64,000 bases of DNA. Source: Pseudosulfitobacter sp. DSM 107133. GTDB lineage: Bacteria; Pseudomonadota; Alphaproteobacteria; Rhodobacterales; Rhodobacteraceae. Made by a program: the position numbers and the translations under genes. The stretch's first letter is position 1. Each line of letters begins with the position of its first letter. The stretch lies in assembly GCF_022788695.1 (NCBI RefSeq), contig NZ_CP085154.1, forward strand, positions 2,852,001 through 2,916,000, given 5' to 3'. The notes under the pieces are model-generated. The model saw only the letters and a program-made list of their open reading frames with translations, searched no databases and had not been told where the DNA came from. This document shows, piece after piece, positions 47,833 to 55,573 of the stretch.

Positions 47833-48876
47833 TTATGCCTTTTGAAAGACCCAGGCCCCGTCTTCGCGCAGGCTGCGCGTGGCCAGACCCGTCTGATAAA
47901 GGTGGGACAAATGTGCATAGGCTTCAACCATAGCCAGCCCGTATTCCGCCTCACCGATCTTGCGCTTGAACAGGGGCGCATAGCATTCGGTGGCCGATTT
48001 GGGCGTGTCGATATAGGCCAAAAGACGTTTCAACGCACCGTGATGGTTGTCGATCAGCTGCCGCATCCGTGTCGGCAGGCCGGTAAACGGCAGCTTGTGC
48101 CCCCCCAACACCAGATGGTCGGGCCGCGCCAGCGGTTCCAGCCGTTCGCAAGCCTCCAGCCATTCGCCAATCGGGTCGGCCATCGGTTCGGTGGCGTGAA
48201 CGCCAACATTGGGGCTGATCGACGACAGGATCTGATCGCCGGACAGCACAAGGTTGTCGTCGCGGCTCCAGAACGTCGCATGTTCCGGCGCGTGGCCGTT
48301 GCCCATGTGAATGTCCCAGGTGCGCCCGCCAATGCGGATCGTCTGGCCTTGCTGGATGCGCGTATAGCCCAACGGCAAAGGCGCCACGACATCGGCAAAG
48401 TTGAACGGGCGTTCTGACACGCGTTGATTGTAAATCTCGGGGTCCATCCCCGCGCTGCGGTAGAATGCCAGCGATTCCGGCAGCGGTGAGGCCTGTTCAT
48501 CCAGAACCAGCATGCGGGCAGTCAGCCAGGCGGTGCGCGTGGTTACCAGTTCGGCCCCGTGTTCCGACTGGAACCAGCCGGCCAGCCCGATGTGGTCGGG
48601 GTGGTGGTGGGTGACGATCACCCGGCCCACAGGTTTGCCGGCCAGCGGGCCTGACAATATCTGCTGCCACAGCTTGCGCGTCTGCCCCAGCGCAAAGCCG
48701 GTGTCGATCACCGTCCAGCTGTCACCGTCATCCAACGCATAGATGTTGACGTGATCCAGCTTCATCGGCAGCGGCATCCGGAACCACAAGACACCTTCGG
48801 CCACTTCGATCGCGGTGCCGTGTTCGGGCGGTTCGGGCCAGGGGTATCTCAGCCCTTGGGGTGCTCCGTCAGCCAT
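47833..48876 (-). CDS. MBL-fold metallo-hydrolase
   Basis: This 347-residue metallo-beta-lactamase-fold hydrolase has the metal motif VTHHHPDHIG at residues 89-97 and further ligands in GNGHAPEH, LVLSGDQIL and HLVLGGHKLPF. Similar proteins hydrolyse thioesters such as acyl-CoA. Its ATG shares one base with the acyl-CoA dehydrogenase stop (TGATG), so a role in the same pathway, perhaps as a thioesterase, is likely but unproven. Confidence 0.85.
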   Translation of the reverse strand: MADGAPQGLRYPWPEPPEHGTAIEVAEGVLWFRMPLPMKLDHVNIYALDDGDSWTVIDTGFALGQTRKLWQQILSGPLAGKPVGRVIVTHHHPDHIGLAGWFQSEHGAELVTTRTAWLTARMLVLDEQASPLPESLAFYRSAGMDPEIYNQRVSERPFNFADVVAPLPLGYTRIQQGQTIRIGGRTWDIHMGNGHAPEHATFWSRDDNLVLSGDQILSSISPNVGVHATEPMADPIGEWLEACERLEPLARPDHLVLGGHKLPFTGLPTRMRQLIDNHHGALKRLLAYIDTPKSATECYAPLFKRKIGEAEYGLAMVEAYAHLSHLYQTGLATRSLREDGAWVFQKA

Positions 48877-50588
48877 CAGGCGGCCAACTCGTCAGCGCTC
48901 AGCGCCATCAGCGCCTTGGCACCGGCTTGTGCGTGTACCAGCAGGCTTTCGTGTTCGGGCAACAGACGCTGGATGTAGAACCGCGCCAGCTTTTCGCGCG
49001 GCCCGCCAACGGCATCGGCCAGTGCGGCGCGCAAATGAAGGTGGCCGCCCAGCACCCGTGCAAAGGCGCGCAGGTACGGCACAGCACCGGCAAAGCGGTC
49101 TTCCATATCCTCTTGCGAGACCAGCCATTCGGTAGCCTCGCGCAGGTTTTCCGACGCCTGCCAAACCGCCTCGCCCATGCGGGGAAAGCGTTCGCGGGCG
49201 GCTTCGGCCTGTTCCTCGATTTCGTCGATCAGCGCATGGGCTGCCTCGCCGCCGTCCATCATCTTGCGCGCCACAAGGTCCATCGCCTGAATGCCATTGG
49301 TGCCCTCGTAGATCGACGTCACCCGCACATCGCGGCAATACTGCGCCGCGCCGGTTTCCTCGATAAAGCCCATGCCGCCGTGCACCTGAACGCCCTGCTG
49401 GGCGACCTCAATGCCCACATCGGTGCCAAAGGCCTTGGCGATGGGCGTCAGGAACGCCGCGCGGGCCTTCCATTCGGGGCCACCCCCGGCGTTGTGCATG
49501 TCGATGGCCACGGCGCAAGACAGCGCAATGGCGCGGGCGGCGAACACATCCGCCTTCATCGACGCCAGCATGCGGCGCACATCGGCGTGGTCGATGATCG
49601 CGCCTGTTGGCCCGTTGGTGCGCCCCTGTTTGCGCTCTTGTGCATAGGTCAGCGCATGTTGATACGCGCCCTCGGCAATGCCGACACCCTGCGTGCCGAC
49701 ACCAAGTCGCGCGTTGTTCATCATGGTGAACATCGCCGCCATACCGCCCTGCTCCGGCCCCACCAGCCAACCTTGGGCGCTATCATATTGCATCACACAG
49801 GTGGGCGAGCCGTGCAGGCCCAGCTTGTGCTCAAGGCTGACCACTTTCAGGCTGTTGGCCTTGCCGGGATTGCCCTGATCGTCAGGAATGAACTTGGGCA
49901 CGATGAACAGGCTGATCCCCTTGGTGCCTGCGGGGGCACCTGGCAGACGGGCCAGCACCAGATGGCAGACGTTGGCCGCAAAATCGTTGTCACCCCAGGT
50001 GATATAGATCTTCTGCCCTGTGACACTGTACGAGCCGTCGCCGTTGGCCTCGGCCTTGGTCGACAGCGCGCCCACGTCCGATCCGGCCTGCGGTTCTGTC
50101 AGGTTCATCGTGCCGGTCCATTCGCCGCTGATCAACTTGGGCAGGTAGGTGTTCTTGATCTCGTCGCTGGCATGGTGCTCAAGCGCTTCGATCTGCCCCT
50201 GCCCCATCAGCGGGGCCAGTTGCAGTGACAGGCAGGCCGCGCTCATCATCTCGTTCACCGCAGTGTTCAACGTCATCGGCAGGCCCATACCGCCGTGCTC
50301 GGGGTCCGCGGCAATCCCGATCCAGCCCCCATCGGCAATCGCCTTGAACCCCTCGGCAAACCCCGGAGAGGTCCGCACGACGCCGTTTTCCAGATGCGCC
50401 GGATGCAGATCACCGCCGCGTTGCAACGGGGCCATCACCTCTTCGCACATCTTGCCCGCTTCAGTCAGAATGGCAGCAGTGACATCGCTGCTGGCCTCCT
50501 CGAACCGCTCGGTCGCGCGCACTTGCTCCAGACCAACAACGTGATCGAACAAAAAGGTGAAATCATTGACAGGGGCGCGATAGGGCAT
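48876..50588 (-). CDS. Acyl-CoA dehydrogenase (long form)
   Basis: This 570-residue flavoenzyme has the acyl-CoA dehydrogenase N, middle and C domains plus an extra C-terminal helical part. Signatures include NLTEPQAGSDVGALSTKAE, MMNNARLGVGTQGVG and the catalytic region RVTSIYEGTNGIQAMD. The length fits the group that includes DmdC, which oxidises methylmercaptopropionyl-CoA from DMSP, but also other acyl-CoA enzymes; no dmdB or dmdD is here, so I do not assign that. Electrons would go through ETF to the ETF-QO at 33201. Confidence 0.88.
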   Translation of the reverse strand: MPYRAPVNDFTFLFDHVVGLEQVRATERFEEASSDVTAAILTEAGKMCEEVMAPLQRGGDLHPAHLENGVVRTSPGFAEGFKAIADGGWIGIAADPEHGGMGLPMTLNTAVNEMMSAACLSLQLAPLMGQGQIEALEHHASDEIKNTYLPKLISGEWTGTMNLTEPQAGSDVGALSTKAEANGDGSYSVTGQKIYITWGDNDFAANVCHLVLARLPGAPAGTKGISLFIVPKFIPDDQGNPGKANSLKVVSLEHKLGLHGSPTCVMQYDSAQGWLVGPEQGGMAAMFTMMNNARLGVGTQGVGIAEGAYQHALTYAQERKQGRTNGPTGAIIDHADVRRMLASMKADVFAARAIALSCAVAIDMHNAGGGPEWKARAAFLTPIAKAFGTDVGIEVAQQGVQVHGGMGFIEETGAAQYCRDVRVTSIYEGTNGIQAMDLVARKMMDGGEAAHALIDEIEEQAEAARERFPRMGEAVWQASENLREATEWLVSQEDMEDRFAGAVPYLRAFARVLGGHLHLRAALADAVGGPREKLARFYIQRLLPEHESLLVHAQAGAKALMALSADELAA

Positions 50589-50732
50589 AGGAAAACCTCC
50601 TCAGAATAGCGCCGCACCCTTGGCAAGGCCCTGTGCGGTCATTTATGCGGGCGACGGGGGCAGCTTTGCGCGGTAACATGGGCTTTCCCGCCCCTTTAAG
50701 GCAACCCCAACGCGGCGTCACGCACAGATCAT

Positions 50733-51674
50733 ATGAAACAGATCAAAACCCGGCATTTGCACCCCAACGACACAGGTCTGGCGACCGCAGCCGCGCTGCT
50801 GAACGCAGGCGCGCTGGTCGCGTTCCCGACCGAGACCGTCTATGGTCTGGGGGCAGATGCCCGCAACGGACAAGCCGTGGCAGGCATTTATGCCGCCAAG
50901 GGGCGTCCCAGTTTCAACCCGCTGATCGTGCATGTGCCGGATGTGGACGCGGCACAGGCGCTGGTGCAGTGGAGCGACACCGCCGACCGGCTTGCCTCGG
51001 TCTTCTGGCCCGGCGCGCTGACGCTGGTGCTGCCGCTGGCGCCGGGGCACGGCCTGTCGTCACTGGTCACGGCAGGTCTTGAGACCGTCGCCGTCCGCGT
51101 CCCGCATCACCCCACGGCGCAGGCCTTGCTGCGGGCGGCCAACATGCCCGTTGCCGCCCCTTCGGCCAATGTGTCGGGGCGCATCAGCCCGACCACCGCA
51201 GCGCATGTGCTGGACGGCCTGTCAGGGCGCATCGCCGCCGTGCTGGATGACGGCCCCTGCCCCGTTGGTGTCGAAAGCACAATCCTGTCGCTTGCAGGCA
51301 CGCCCACGCTTTTGCGGCCCGGCGGCCTGCCGGTCGAAGCCATCGAAGCGGCCCTGAACGGCCCCGTCAGCCATCACGCAGGCGACGCCATCACCGCCCC
51401 CGGCCAGCTGGCTTCGCATTATGCACCAGGCGCGACGGTGCGCCTGAACGCCACAGAGGCTGCCGAGGGCGAAGTCATGCTGGGCTTTGGCCCTGTCACG
51501 GGCGATCTGACCCTAAGCGCCTCGGGCGACCTTGTCGAAGCCGCCGCCGCGCTGTTTGACTCCCTGCACCAGCTGGACCGAATGGGCAAACCCATCGCCG
51601 TGGCCCCGATCCCGAACACCGGACTGGGCGCGGCCATCAACGACCGCCTGAACCGGGCCGCCGCCCCGCGCTAG
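50733..51674 (+). CDS. tsaC: L-threonylcarbamoyladenylate synthase (Sua5 type)
   Basis: This 313-residue enzyme makes threonylcarbamoyl-AMP for the t6A modification of tRNAs. It has an N-terminal YrdC domain (AFPTETVYGLGADA, KGRPSFNPLIVH, MPVAAPSANVSGRISP) and the extra C-terminal Sua5 domain (about residues 210-313). The stop TAG is the first part of a TAGGGTCCAGACCCT palindrome. Confidence 0.94.
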   Translation: MKQIKTRHLHPNDTGLATAAALLNAGALVAFPTETVYGLGADARNGQAVAGIYAAKGRPSFNPLIVHVPDVDAAQALVQWSDTADRLASVFWPGALTLVLPLAPGHGLSSLVTAGLETVAVRVPHHPTAQALLRAANMPVAAPSANVSGRISPTTAAHVLDGLSGRIAAVLDDGPCPVGVESTILSLAGTPTLLRPGGLPVEAIEAALNGPVSHHAGDAITAPGQLASHYAPGATVRLNATEAAEGEVMLGFGPVTGDLTLSASGDLVEAAAALFDSLHQLDRMGKPIAVAPIPNTGLGAAINDRLNRAAAPR

Positions 51675-51686
51675 GGTCCAGACCCT
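51672..51686. repeat. Palindrome TAGGGTCCAGACCCT between tsaC and DUF3137 genes
   Basis: The TAG is the tsaC stop codon. It is related to the palindromes next to the MITE and the IS. It lies between two convergent genes and could fold in both messages. Confidence 0.6.
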
Positions 51687-51689
51687 CGG

Positions 51690-52655
51690 CTAATCCACAA
51701 GCATGTCGATGATCCGCCTGGGAATCATCAGGTCGCGCATCGCCTTGTGTATCTGGTTTTCACATTCACTCAGCGGCTGCCCCGCCACGTCAAAGCTCAT
51801 GAATTGATAGGGCAGATCAATCGCAAGATAGAAATGCCGCCCCCGGAACGCCGCCGCGATATAGGATTTCGACGCCTGATATTCCTGCGCGAAATGCAAC
51901 AGTTTCCCGCCGAATTCGGGATGCAACAACCGCCGGGCCTGTTCCGGATCGTCGGTATAAACCTCGAACACCTCTTCAACACGGGCATCCGGAAATTCGA
52001 ACCGGTACGGCGGCCGGTTCTTGCGTGTGGCCCAGCCTAGGACAGCGTTCAGCACACCGCCCAAGTCAGGTTGAAACACCACTGTGGGCATCTCTTCCAG
52101 ACATTCGATGTCCAGCACAATCCCGCCAAACAGATGTGTCCGCTTCGTCTTGCCATCGCTGTCACGGTGCGTGTTGTGAAACGACACGCTTGTCAGCCGG
52201 TACGATATGCCCCGCCAGTTTCCGGCAATTTCCGGCCCTATGCTGCTTTTGTCGGCCACGGGAACAATGCCCAACGCCGCAAGCCGCTCTTTGGGAAAAG
52301 CCCCCTCAGGCGGGGTCACGGAAAACGTCATGTCCTCAAAGAAATCGCTGATTACCGGGCGGATGAACTGTGTCACCTCGGCCTGGACCTTTTCGCCACG
52401 GGTCAGATAGACAAGCAAGGCCACGGACCCGCCCGCGAAGATCGGGAAAATCGGCAGGAACGGATCAAGCCGGAACGCCAGCACGGCCAACACCACGCTA
52501 CAGCCCGCAATCAGCCTGATCCAGATCCTGCTGCGCCGGATGGCGGCCTGGCGCGCGACTTCCTGTTCGCGCAGGAACGGTGCTATCTTGTGGTCATAGA
52601 TCGCAGCAAAGCCGCGCTCGTACTCAGCGCGTTCGGTAAAGGTGAATGCGTCCAT
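51690..52655 (-). CDS. DUF3137 membrane protein
   Basis: This 321-residue protein has two transmembrane helices (about residues 45-85) and a long cytoplasmic part with FEDMTFSVTPPEG and FGGIVLDIECLEEMPTVVF, as in the DUF3137 family of unknown function. I chose the ATG at 52655, 5 bp after the stop of the upstream small membrane protein, over a TTG further up. The two are surely one operon. Confidence 0.75.
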   Translation of the reverse strand: MDAFTFTERAEYERGFAAIYDHKIAPFLREQEVARQAAIRRSRIWIRLIAGCSVVLAVLAFRLDPFLPIFPIFAGGSVALLVYLTRGEKVQAEVTQFIRPVISDFFEDMTFSVTPPEGAFPKERLAALGIVPVADKSSIGPEIAGNWRGISYRLTSVSFHNTHRDSDGKTKRTHLFGGIVLDIECLEEMPTVVFQPDLGGVLNAVLGWATRKNRPPYRFEFPDARVEEVFEVYTDDPEQARRLLHPEFGGKLLHFAQEYQASKSYIAAAFRGRHFYLAIDLPYQFMSFDVAGQPLSECENQIHKAMRDLMIPRRIIDMLVD

Positions 52656-52660
52656 TCCGC

Positions 52661-52882
52661 TTATCTCTGCCACCACAGCCAAAGGCCCCAGATCATCAAT
52701 CCCGCGCCAATCACGAAGGTCGGCAGAAACAGCCGCAAGGCTTCAAAATCGCTCCAGTTCAGCGAAAACCCACCGCATCCGGTCGGGTTCATGCCGCAGC
52801 CAAAGGCATTCAGAAAGACCCAGCCAGCGAAAGTCGCCCCAAACAGGATCACGCCTGCGACAAATATCCAAAACGCTTTCAT
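52661..52882 (-). CDS. Small membrane protein, 73 residues
   Basis: This 73-residue protein has two membrane helices (FWIFVAGVILFGATFAGWVF and LFLPTFVIGAGLMIWGLWLW) with a short loop containing two Cys (FGCGMNPTGCGGFSL). Function unknown. The next gene starts 5 bp after its TAA, so it is the first gene of a pair with the DUF3137 gene. Confidence 0.7.
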   Translation of the reverse strand: MKAFWIFVAGVILFGATFAGWVFLNAFGCGMNPTGCGGFSLNWSDFEALRLFLPTFVIGAGLMIWGLWLWWQR

Positions 52883-52926
52883 AAACCCTCAGTGCGTTGG
52901 CAACGGCGATGGCGCAATGGCCACGT

Positions 52927-53493
52927 TCACGCCCGCCCCGCCGTGCCCGACAGGCCCAGCGGATCAACCCCCAGCGACTTAAGCGCGCTTTGCCATTTGT
53001 CACTGCTGTCCGCGAATACCAGATCGGTGCTGGCGTCGCAGGTCAGCCAGCCATTGGCCAGAATCTCCTGCTCGAGCTGCCCCGGCCCCCAACCGGCATA
53101 GCCCAGCATCAGCAAGGCCTGCGCAGGCCCTGCGCCGCGCCCGATGTCTTCCAGAATGTCCTGTGTTGCAGTCATGCCAAAGCCGTCACCGATCTTGAGC
53201 GAGTGCAATTGCGAGCTGTAGTCCGCCGAGTGCAACACGAACCCGCGCGAGGTCTCGACCGGCCCGCCAAAATGCACCGGCATCTTGCGCACCTGCGCCG
53301 ACACCTCGATGTCCAGTTGTTCCAGAACCTCGCCCAGCGCCAGATCCTGCGCAGGTTTGTTCACGATCAGCCCCATGGCACCCTTGGACGAATGTTCGCA
53401 CAGAAACACCACAGAATGATCGAACCGCATATCCCCCATGCCCGGCATCGCCAGCAATAGCTTGCCCGTCAGTTCCATGCCTTGATCCGTCAT
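52927..53493 (-). CDS. yqgE: YqgE/AlgH family protein
   Basis: This 188-residue protein belongs to the YqgE/AlgH family ([46 protein letters not shown]). Its cellular role is not settled; some members are linked to transcription control or alginate. I chose the ATG at 53493 ([11 protein letters not shown]). It stands alone, with the DUF3137 pair downstream. Confidence 0.88.
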   Translation of the reverse strand: MTDQGMELTGKLLLAMPGMGDMRFDHSVVFLCEHSSKGAMGLIVNKPAQDLALGEVLEQLDIEVSAQVRKMPVHFGGPVETSRGFVLHSADYSSQLHSLKIGDGFGMTATQDILEDIGRGAGPAQALLMLGYAGWGPGQLEQEILANGWLTCDASTDLVFADSSDKWQSALKSLGVDPLGLSGTAGRA

Positions 53494-53638
53494 TGCCGTC
53501 CCGCAGTTGTGTAACATGTCCCTACCAGAATGGGCATAGCACCCGCTGCGTGCAAGGGGCAGTGACCGCCCTTGTTCGAAACAAGGGCTGATGAAAACGT
53601 GACTTGGCTTTGTGCAGCACTCAGGTCACATAAAGGGC

Positions 53639-54457
53639 ATGATCCGCACGCTTTCCTTACTTGCAGCCCTGATGCTGGCACCTGTGGCCGCTGTCCTTGG
53701 CACCACATCCGTCCTGGCACAGGACATGCCGATTACCGGACGGGTGGTGCAAGGCTGGACCTTGCCCGACGGGCGCTTGGTGGCCGGGATTGACCTGCAA
53801 CTGAAACCCGGTTGGAAAACCTATTGGCGATCACCGGGCGACGCAGGCATTCCGCCGCAATTCGACTGGACGCGCGCGCGCAATGTGGGCAGCGTGGCTA
53901 TCACATGGCCCACGCCGCATGTGTTTCACCAGAACGGCATGCGCTCGATTGGCTACAAGGGCCACGTTGTGATCCCCCTGCATATCCAGCCCAAAGTGGC
54001 GGGCCGTCCGGTGCGCCTGCGTGGCGAGATGGATCTGGGCGTGTGTTCCGACATCTGCATACCGCACCGGATCGACTTTGACAGCACGCTGGATACGACC
54101 CTGTCCAAACCTGTGCCAAGCATTGCAGCCGCCTTGACCGAAACACCGTTTTCGGCCCGCGAGGCCGGAGTCGTCACCGCAACCTGCACCCTGCGCCCGA
54201 TCCCCGACGGCATGGAAGTGACAGTGCAGGTTCAAATGCCCCCCTCGGGCGGTACAGAAGTTGCGGTGATCGAACCCAACATCCCCGACGTCTGGACATC
54301 CGAAGCCGCAACCAGTCGCAACGGCAACTGGCTGCGCGCCACGGCGCAAATGATGCACAACAGTGGCCGCCCCTTTGCCATCAACCGCAGCGCCATGCGC
54401 ATCACGGTTCTGGGCAGCCATCATGCGGTTGATATTCAGGGCTGTACGGCAGGCTAA
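53639..54457 (+). CDS. Exported DsbD N-terminal-like domain protein
   Basis: This 272-residue protein has a signal peptide (MIRTLSLLAALMLAPVAAVL, ending near SVLAQD) and a DsbD alpha-like N-terminal domain with GVCSDICIP (two Cys, four apart). It has no membrane transport domain or thioredoxin domain, so it would act as a periplasmic thiol carrier that depends on another partner. It is separated from the IS downstream by about 200 bp. Confidence 0.78.
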   Translation: MIRTLSLLAALMLAPVAAVLGTTSVLAQDMPITGRVVQGWTLPDGRLVAGIDLQLKPGWKTYWRSPGDAGIPPQFDWTRARNVGSVAITWPTPHVFHQNGMRSIGYKGHVVIPLHIQPKVAGRPVRLRGEMDLGVCSDICIPHRIDFDSTLDTTLSKPVPSIAAALTETPFSAREAGVVTATCTLRPIPDGMEVTVQVQMPPSGGTEVAVIEPNIPDVWTSEAATSRNGNWLRATAQMMHNSGRPFAINRSAMRITVLGSHHAVDIQGCTAG

Positions 54458-54643
54458 CTGTCGAGGGTCAAGTGACTTTTCAGCCTTGGCGGTTTCAACG
54501 ATACCCAAATACCAAACCGGAGCCTGGCGCAGAATGCAGCAAATGTCCGGTTCAAATCCATTTCGACGAAAATTGCGGCACAAACGAATGTCGGTAAGTG
54601 GTTTCTAAGCCGCGTATTATCTGGTCAAAGTCACCTAGTCACC

Positions 54644-54659
54644 TAGGGTCTGGACCCTA
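54644..54659. repeat. Palindrome TAGGGTCTGGACCCTA abutting the IS
   Basis: A 16-bp inverted repeat. Its right TA is the left target duplication of the IS. The same arrangement is seen with MITE copy 1 at 6661-6676. Confidence 0.72.
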
Positions 54660-55500
54660 GGTCACATACCCATAAAAGGGATTCACAGACTTTAGAAAAC
54701 GTGATTCACTTTCCGGCAAATGTGGAGGTGAGAATGGCACGTTTTGATTTGACAGATTTTGAATGGTCGGTGATCCAGCCGTTGCTGCCGACGAAGGTGC
54801 GCGGCAAGCCGCGTGTGGATGACCGGCGGGTTTTGAACGGCATCTTCTGGCGCTTGCGGACTGGTGCGCCCTGGGCAGACATTCCTGCCCGATACGGGCC
54901 GCATACGACCTGTGTGAACCGCTTCAACCGCTGGCGGCGTGCGGGTCACTGGGCGCGTATTCTTGAAGCAATATCAGAGGCATATGAGGGTGAGGTGCAA
55001 ATGATTGACAGCTCCTCCATCCGGGTACACCAACAGGGCGCAAATGGCCCTAAAAAAGGGGGCGATCCGATTGCCTGGGTCGCTCAAGGGGCGGGCTGAC
55101 AACGAAAATCCACGCTTTGGTGGACGCGCTTGGCCGCCCGATCCGGCTCATGCTGACGGCTGGGCAGGCCTATGATGGACACGCGGCAGAGCAGATGCTG
55201 GATCGACTGAAAGAAGGCTGCAGCGTGCTGGCGGATCGCGCCTATGACAGCAACGCGATCCGTGATTTGATCGCCAAACAGAAGGCGCAAGCCGTGATCC
55301 CTTCGATGCCGCAACGCAATCCTGTCATCCCGCATGATCGCGAGCGTTACAAAGCACGCAACGCAGTGGAGCGTTTCTTCAACAAACTCAAAAACTTCCG
55401 CGCGGTAGCAACAAGATATGACAAACGCGATGATAATTTCCTCGCATCCATACAACTCGCGTCAATCAGGATCTGGTTGCGAACTTATGAGTCGGTGACC
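54660..55500 (+). mobile_element. IS5-family (IS427-like) insertion sequence, 841 bp
   Basis: The element starts GGTCACATACCCATAA and ends, read inward from the right, GGTCACCGACTCATAA: imperfect inverted repeats of about 16 bp. It is flanked by TA on both sides (or CTAG if the G and C next to it are counted with the target). It carries a two-frame IS5-type transposase. Length is normal for this group. It appears complete. Confidence 0.88.
54734..55099 (+). CDS. IS5-family transposase, N-terminal part (orfA)
   Basis: This 121-residue product (MARFDLTDFEWSVIQPLLPT, FWRLRTGAPWADIPARYG) contains the DUF4096-like N-terminal domain and the first catalytic Asp, D92 in QMIDSSSIRVH. GGAGGTGAGA precedes the ATG. 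At AAAAAAGGGGG (55052-55062) the frame must move by -1 to continue as orfB; after that point frame 0 runs only 12 more codons. Programmed slippage at such runs is known in this group. Confidence 0.87.
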   Translation: MARFDLTDFEWSVIQPLLPTKVRGKPRVDDRRVLNGIFWRLRTGAPWADIPARYGPHTTCVNRFNRWRRAGHWARILEAISEAYEGEVQMIDSSSIRVHQQGANGPKKGGDPIAWVAQGAG

Positions 55501-55503
55501 TAG
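55117..55503 (+). CDS. IS5-family transposase, C-terminal part (orfB)
   Basis: This frame continues from about 55054 (GRSRGGLTTKIHALVDALG) and includes the second Asp in VLADRAYDSNAIRD and the Glu in NAVERFFNKLKNFRA, completing a DDE triad. The coordinates give the first possible start (TTG) in this frame, but it is probably made only as a fusion with orfA. The stop codon TAG is outside the IS proper: it is formed by the TA target duplication plus a flanking G. Confidence 0.85.
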   Translation: MVDALGRPIRLMLTAGQAYDGHAAEQMLDRLKEGCSVLADRAYDSNAIRDLIAKQKAQAVIPSMPQRNPVIPHDRERYKARNAVERFFNKLKNFRAVATRYDKRDDNFLASIQLASIRIWLRTYESVT

Positions 55504-55573
55504 AGGCTTGTGGCAATCCATGGGGTCGCAGCAAGGCACTCTTTGGCCAGGCAAAACGGTGAGGGGCTTTGAC

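Noticed and set aside
48876..50588. Assignment of the acyl-CoA dehydrogenase as DmdC of DMSP demethylation
   Set aside because: Length fits, but no other dmd gene is near, and the family has several paralogues.
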